Part shown: positions 6,297-8,404 of the stretch, piece after piece
Layout of the letters: each line of letters starts with the position of its first letter
Numbering within the stretch: position 1 is the first letter of the stretch
DNA from: an uncultured Ignavibacteria bacterium
GTDB taxonomy: Bacteria; Bacteroidota; Ignavibacteria; Kapaibacteriales; UBA961
Assembly: GCA_937868245.1 (NCBI GenBank)
Contig: CALMMI010000368.1
Location: 1 to 8,404, forward strand
Length of the DNA: 8,404 nucleotides
Reading direction: 5' to 3'
The notes under the pieces: generated by a model
Databases searched by the model: none
Told to the model about the DNA's origin: nothing
Seen by the model: only the letters and a program-made list of their open reading frames with translations
Made by a program: the position numbers and the translations under genes

Positions 6297-7850
6297 ATGA
6301 CCCCCGAAACCTACCCTATTAAACGCGCTCTTATCAGTGTTTCCGATAAAAACGGCATCGTAGAATTTGCAAAAGAACTTCATGAATTAGGCATCGAAAT
6401 TCTCTCCACCGGAGGCACTTCTTCGCTCCTAAAAAACGCAGGAATCCCCGTTGTGAGTGTAAGCGATTATACAGGTTTTCCCGAAATAATGGATGGACGG
6501 GTAAAAACACTACAACCGAAAATCCATGGCGGTTTACTTGCTGTGTTGGATAATGTTGAGCATCAAGAACAAATGGCTGAGCATGATATTAACTCGATTG
6601 ACCTGCTTGTTGTAAACCTCTATCCGTTTGAAAAGACTCTTGCAAATCCATCGGCAACGCCCGAAGATATTATCGAAAATATTGATATAGGCGGCCCTGC
6701 GATGGTACGTGCTGCTGCAAAGAACTACTGTTGGACGGCAGTAGTTGTGAACCCAAACCGTTATGAATCCATCCTTGAGCAATTGAAAGGCAACAATAGT
6801 ACATTGCCTGAACAGTTCCGTCGTGATCTTGCAGGTGAGGCGTTTGCTCACACAGGATATTATGATTCATTGATTGCCGGATACTTTCGCTCAAGTAATA
6901 AAAGTGATGTTTTCCCTGATGAGCTGTCACTTCCAATGCGCAAGGAGCAATCTCTACGTTATGGTGAGAACCCGCATCAATCTGCTGTTCTCTACGGACA
7001 TTTCAGTTCAATTTTCAAGCAATTGCACGGCAAGGAATTATCCTATAACAATATCGTTGATATTGATGCCGCTGCTAAACTTGCGCTTGAGTTTACAGAG
7101 CCGACTGTAGTTATCATCAAGCATACAAATCCATGTGGTGTTGGTTCAGGGGCTTCACTTAGTGAAGCGTATGCAAAAGCTTTCGCGACTGATACTGCAG
7201 CGCCTTTTGGAGGTATTATAGCTGTCAACCGTCCGATTGACAAGGAATTTGCCGAGACTGTACATGGATTGTTTGCGGAGGTATTAATCGCACCTGAATT
7301 TACAGAGGAGGCACTTACAATACTTCGTAAAAAGAAAGATCGACGTTTAATGACTGTGGATTACGATACCCTCAAAAAGAATATAGTAATGCAGGTAAAA
7401 TCGGTAGCGGGTGGACTTCTCCTTCAAACGGAAGACGCACAATTACTGGATGAAACCGCACTCAGAACAGTTACAAAACGTCAACCAAACGAAACAGAGC
7501 AAGCGGCTCTTATGTTCGCTTGGCGTGTAGCAAAACATGTAAAATCCAATGCAATTGTTTATGCCGCAGCCGACAGAACACTTGCAGTCGGAGCTGGTCA
7601 GATGTCGAGAGTAGATTCTGCGAGAATAGCAGCAAAAAAAGCGCATGATGCTGGAATAGACCTGCAAGGATGTGCGGTTGCAAGCGATGCGTTTTTCCCA
7701 TTTGCAGATGGACTCTTACAGGCGGTAGAGGCAGGTGCTACGTCCGTTATTCAGCCTGGTGGGTCGGTTCGGGATGAGGAAGTGATTGCGGCAGCAGATG
7801 AGCATAATATCGCAATGATGATGACCGGGATGAGGCATTTTAGACATTGA
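6297..7850 (+). CDS. purH: Bifunctional AICAR formyltransferase / IMP cyclohydrolase
   Basis: This cytosolic enzyme catalyses the last two steps of de novo purine synthesis. It formylates AICAR with 10-formyltetrahydrofolate, then closes the ring to give IMP. At 517 residues it is full length for bacterial PurH. The N-terminal MGS-like cyclohydrolase domain (about 1-150) shows LISVSDKNG, STGGTSSLL, DGRVKTLQPKIHGG (66-79), NLYPF (107-111) and IDIGGPAMVRAAAKN (129-143). By alignment from memory with human ATIC, K70, Y109, D130 and K142 match its cyclohydrolase residues. The C-terminal formyltransferase domain shows LRYGENPHQ (220-228), the catalytic pair K275-H276 in KHTNPCG, KSNAI with N418, DAFFPF (464-469) and the closing RHFRH. 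One oddity is Gln73, where the motif normally reads TLHP. The gene stands alone between terminators with no other pur gene in the window, so its supply role is not operon-linked here. Confidence 0.97.
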   Translation: MTPETYPIKRALISVSDKNGIVEFAKELHELGIEILSTGGTSSLLKNAGIPVVSVSDYTGFPEIMDGRVKTLQPKIHGGLLAVLDNVEHQEQMAEHDINSIDLLVVNLYPFEKTLANPSATPEDIIENIDIGGPAMVRAAAKNYCWTAVVVNPNRYESILEQLKGNNSTLPEQFRRDLAGEAFAHTGYYDSLIAGYFRSSNKSDVFPDELSLPMRKEQSLRYGENPHQSAVLYGHFSSIFKQLHGKELSYNNIVDIDAAAKLALEFTEPTVVIIKHTNPCGVGSGASLSEAYAKAFATDTAAPFGGIIAVNRPIDKEFAETVHGLFAEVLIAPEFTEEALTILRKKKDRRLMTVDYDTLKKNIVMQVKSVAGGLLLQTEDAQLLDETALRTVTKRQPNETEQAALMFAWRVAKHVKSNAIVYAAADRTLAVGAGQMSRVDSARIAAKKAHDAGIDLQGCAVASDAFFPFADGLLQAVEAGATSVIQPGGSVRDEEVIAAADEHNIAMMMTGMRHFRH

Positions 7851-7877
7851 TTTACGACATATAGACCTAATACAACT

Positions 7878-7916
7878 AGACCTTCAAGGCTTCCGAAAAC
7901 CTTGAAGGTCTTTTTT
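7878..7916 (+). terminator. Intrinsic terminator of purH
   Basis: AGACCTTCAAGG (7878-7889) pairs perfectly with CCTTGAAGGTCT (7900-7911) around a 10-base loop, followed by a T run. It begins 27 bp past the purH stop. Since the gene to the right converges, it also protects against read-through into that gene's antisense strand. Confidence 0.92.
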
Positions 7917-8000
7917 ATATGTTCTTTTCGTGCCTATTACCCTTTAGAGCGAAATCGTAACAGAATGAATTATTATAAGTATCAATAATTTGTAAGTATC

Positions 8001-8027
8001 TGACACTTCGACGGGCTCAGTGTGACA
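8001..8027. repeat. Short imperfect palindrome, possible dispersed repeat
   Basis: TGACACTTCGACGGGC continues into TCAGTGTGACA. ACACT and AGTGT form a 5-bp stem, and adding the flanking CTG/CAG (from 8000 to 8028) extends it with a 2-base bulge. The element is much more GC-rich than its surroundings. From memory, sequences of the form TTCGACnnGCTCAGTGTGACA recur many times in several environmental genomes. Only one copy is in this window, so repeat status is inferred. Confidence 0.4.
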
Positions 8028-8128
8028 GAACTTATTGAGAATACTGAACTTGTCCAAGCATTAGAAATATTTACCTCTTTAGAAACTATAGTTACGAAAT
8101 TTAATAGTTGTAATATTTGTCCGCATCC

Positions 8129-8404
8129 CTACAATTTCACAAAAACAGCACTTCTGTTTCCAACCCTCACAGAATATAAACCGCTTGGTAAATCACTTAT
8201 ATCAAGCAGTGTATGATTCGAATGAAGTGAAGCTACTTTCACTATTTGCCCAAGCAAATTTGTTATTTCCACTTTGGCATTTACTTCCAATTCATTGTCA
8301 TCAACCATGAGCGAGAGGATTCCTGTGGCAGGATTGGGAACTAAAGAAATGACTATACTTTGTTTTGATTCATCAACTCCAAGAACAGTTGTACCCTTAG
8401 ATTC
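8129..8404 (-). CDS. T9SS C-terminal sorting domain of a partial secreted protein
   Basis: On the minus strand a frame is open from the right window edge to a TAG at 8131-8129, giving 91 codons and no start inside the window. The visible part begins ESKGTTVLGVDESKQ and then reads as a T9SS type A sorting domain: the conserved PNP turn in LVPNPATG, a beta-sandwich core VEITNLLGQIV, the DISDLPSGLYSVRV strand pair, and a short end AVFVKL. Type A domains of this family take cargo through the outer membrane translocon and are normally removed at the surface. What the cargo does lies outside the window. It resembles the domain ending the gene at the left edge in layout but not closely in sequence. 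It converges on purH, with about 280 bp between the two stops. Confidence 0.85.
   Translation of the reverse strand, partial: ESKGTTVLGVDESKQSIVISLVPNPATGILSLMVDDNELEVNAKVEITNLLGQIVKVASLHSNHTLLDISDLPSGLYSVRVGNRSAVFVKL

Noticed and set aside
6534..6936. Two overlapping minus-strand open frames opposite purH
   Set aside because: They lie antisense within a strongly conserved enzyme gene, and their products look like random translation rich in His, Cys and Ser.
7976..8000. TAAGTATC repeated twice, 17 bp apart
   Set aside because: Only two short AT-rich copies are present, with no sign of an array, integration site or regulator. They may be chance.
8022..8216. Open frame of 64 codons on the plus strand
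   Set aside because: It overlaps the minus-strand T9SS sorting domain in antisense, begins inside the palindrome, and its product shows no domain or signal peptide.
1..8404. Search for CRISPR, tRNA, rRNA, insertion sequences or a defence cassette
   Set aside because: I found no regularly spaced repeats, cloverleaf sequence, transposase or defence-type gene in either strand.

Overview
The window looks like chromosome from a Bacteroidota/Chlorobiota-type bacterium, possibly an Ignavibacteria- or Kapabacteria-like lineage. Two partial genes end in C-terminal sorting domains of the type IX secretion system (T9SS). A large OmpA-type outer membrane protein and a large lipoprotein lie between them, and purH has a TAnnTTTG-like promoter box of the Bacteroidota kind. 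The lineage is inferred from protein style, not from a marker gene, so it is only moderately secure.

Layout, left to right. (1) The 3' end of a T9SS-exported protein on the plus strand, with tandem choice-of-anchor D (ASH-like) Ig domains. (2) After 33 bp, a 686-residue outer membrane protein with a signal peptide, a beta-barrel-like N-terminal half and two OmpA-like domains. (3) A 371-bp gap that turns very AT-rich before the next gene. (4) A 774-residue lipoprotein with carboxypeptidase-regulatory-like domains, a CILP/FAM171-like domain and a C-terminal seven-bladed beta-propeller. (5) Four successive terminator-like hairpins. (6) purH, the bifunctional enzyme for the last two steps of IMP synthesis, with its own promoter candidate and a strong terminator. 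(7) A short palindromic element that may be a dispersed repeat. (8) On the minus strand and running in from the right edge, the last 91 codons of a second T9SS cargo protein, convergent with purH.

The first two genes are close enough to share a transcript, and both would act at or beyond the outer membrane. The lipoprotein and purH appear to be separate transcription units, insulated by the hairpin array. No mobile element, CRISPR array, rRNA, tRNA or defence cassette is visible. I do not see a clearly new multi-gene system. The most unusual items are the domain architectures of the OmpA-type protein and the lipoprotein, the hairpin array, and the minus-strand T9SS gene fragment.
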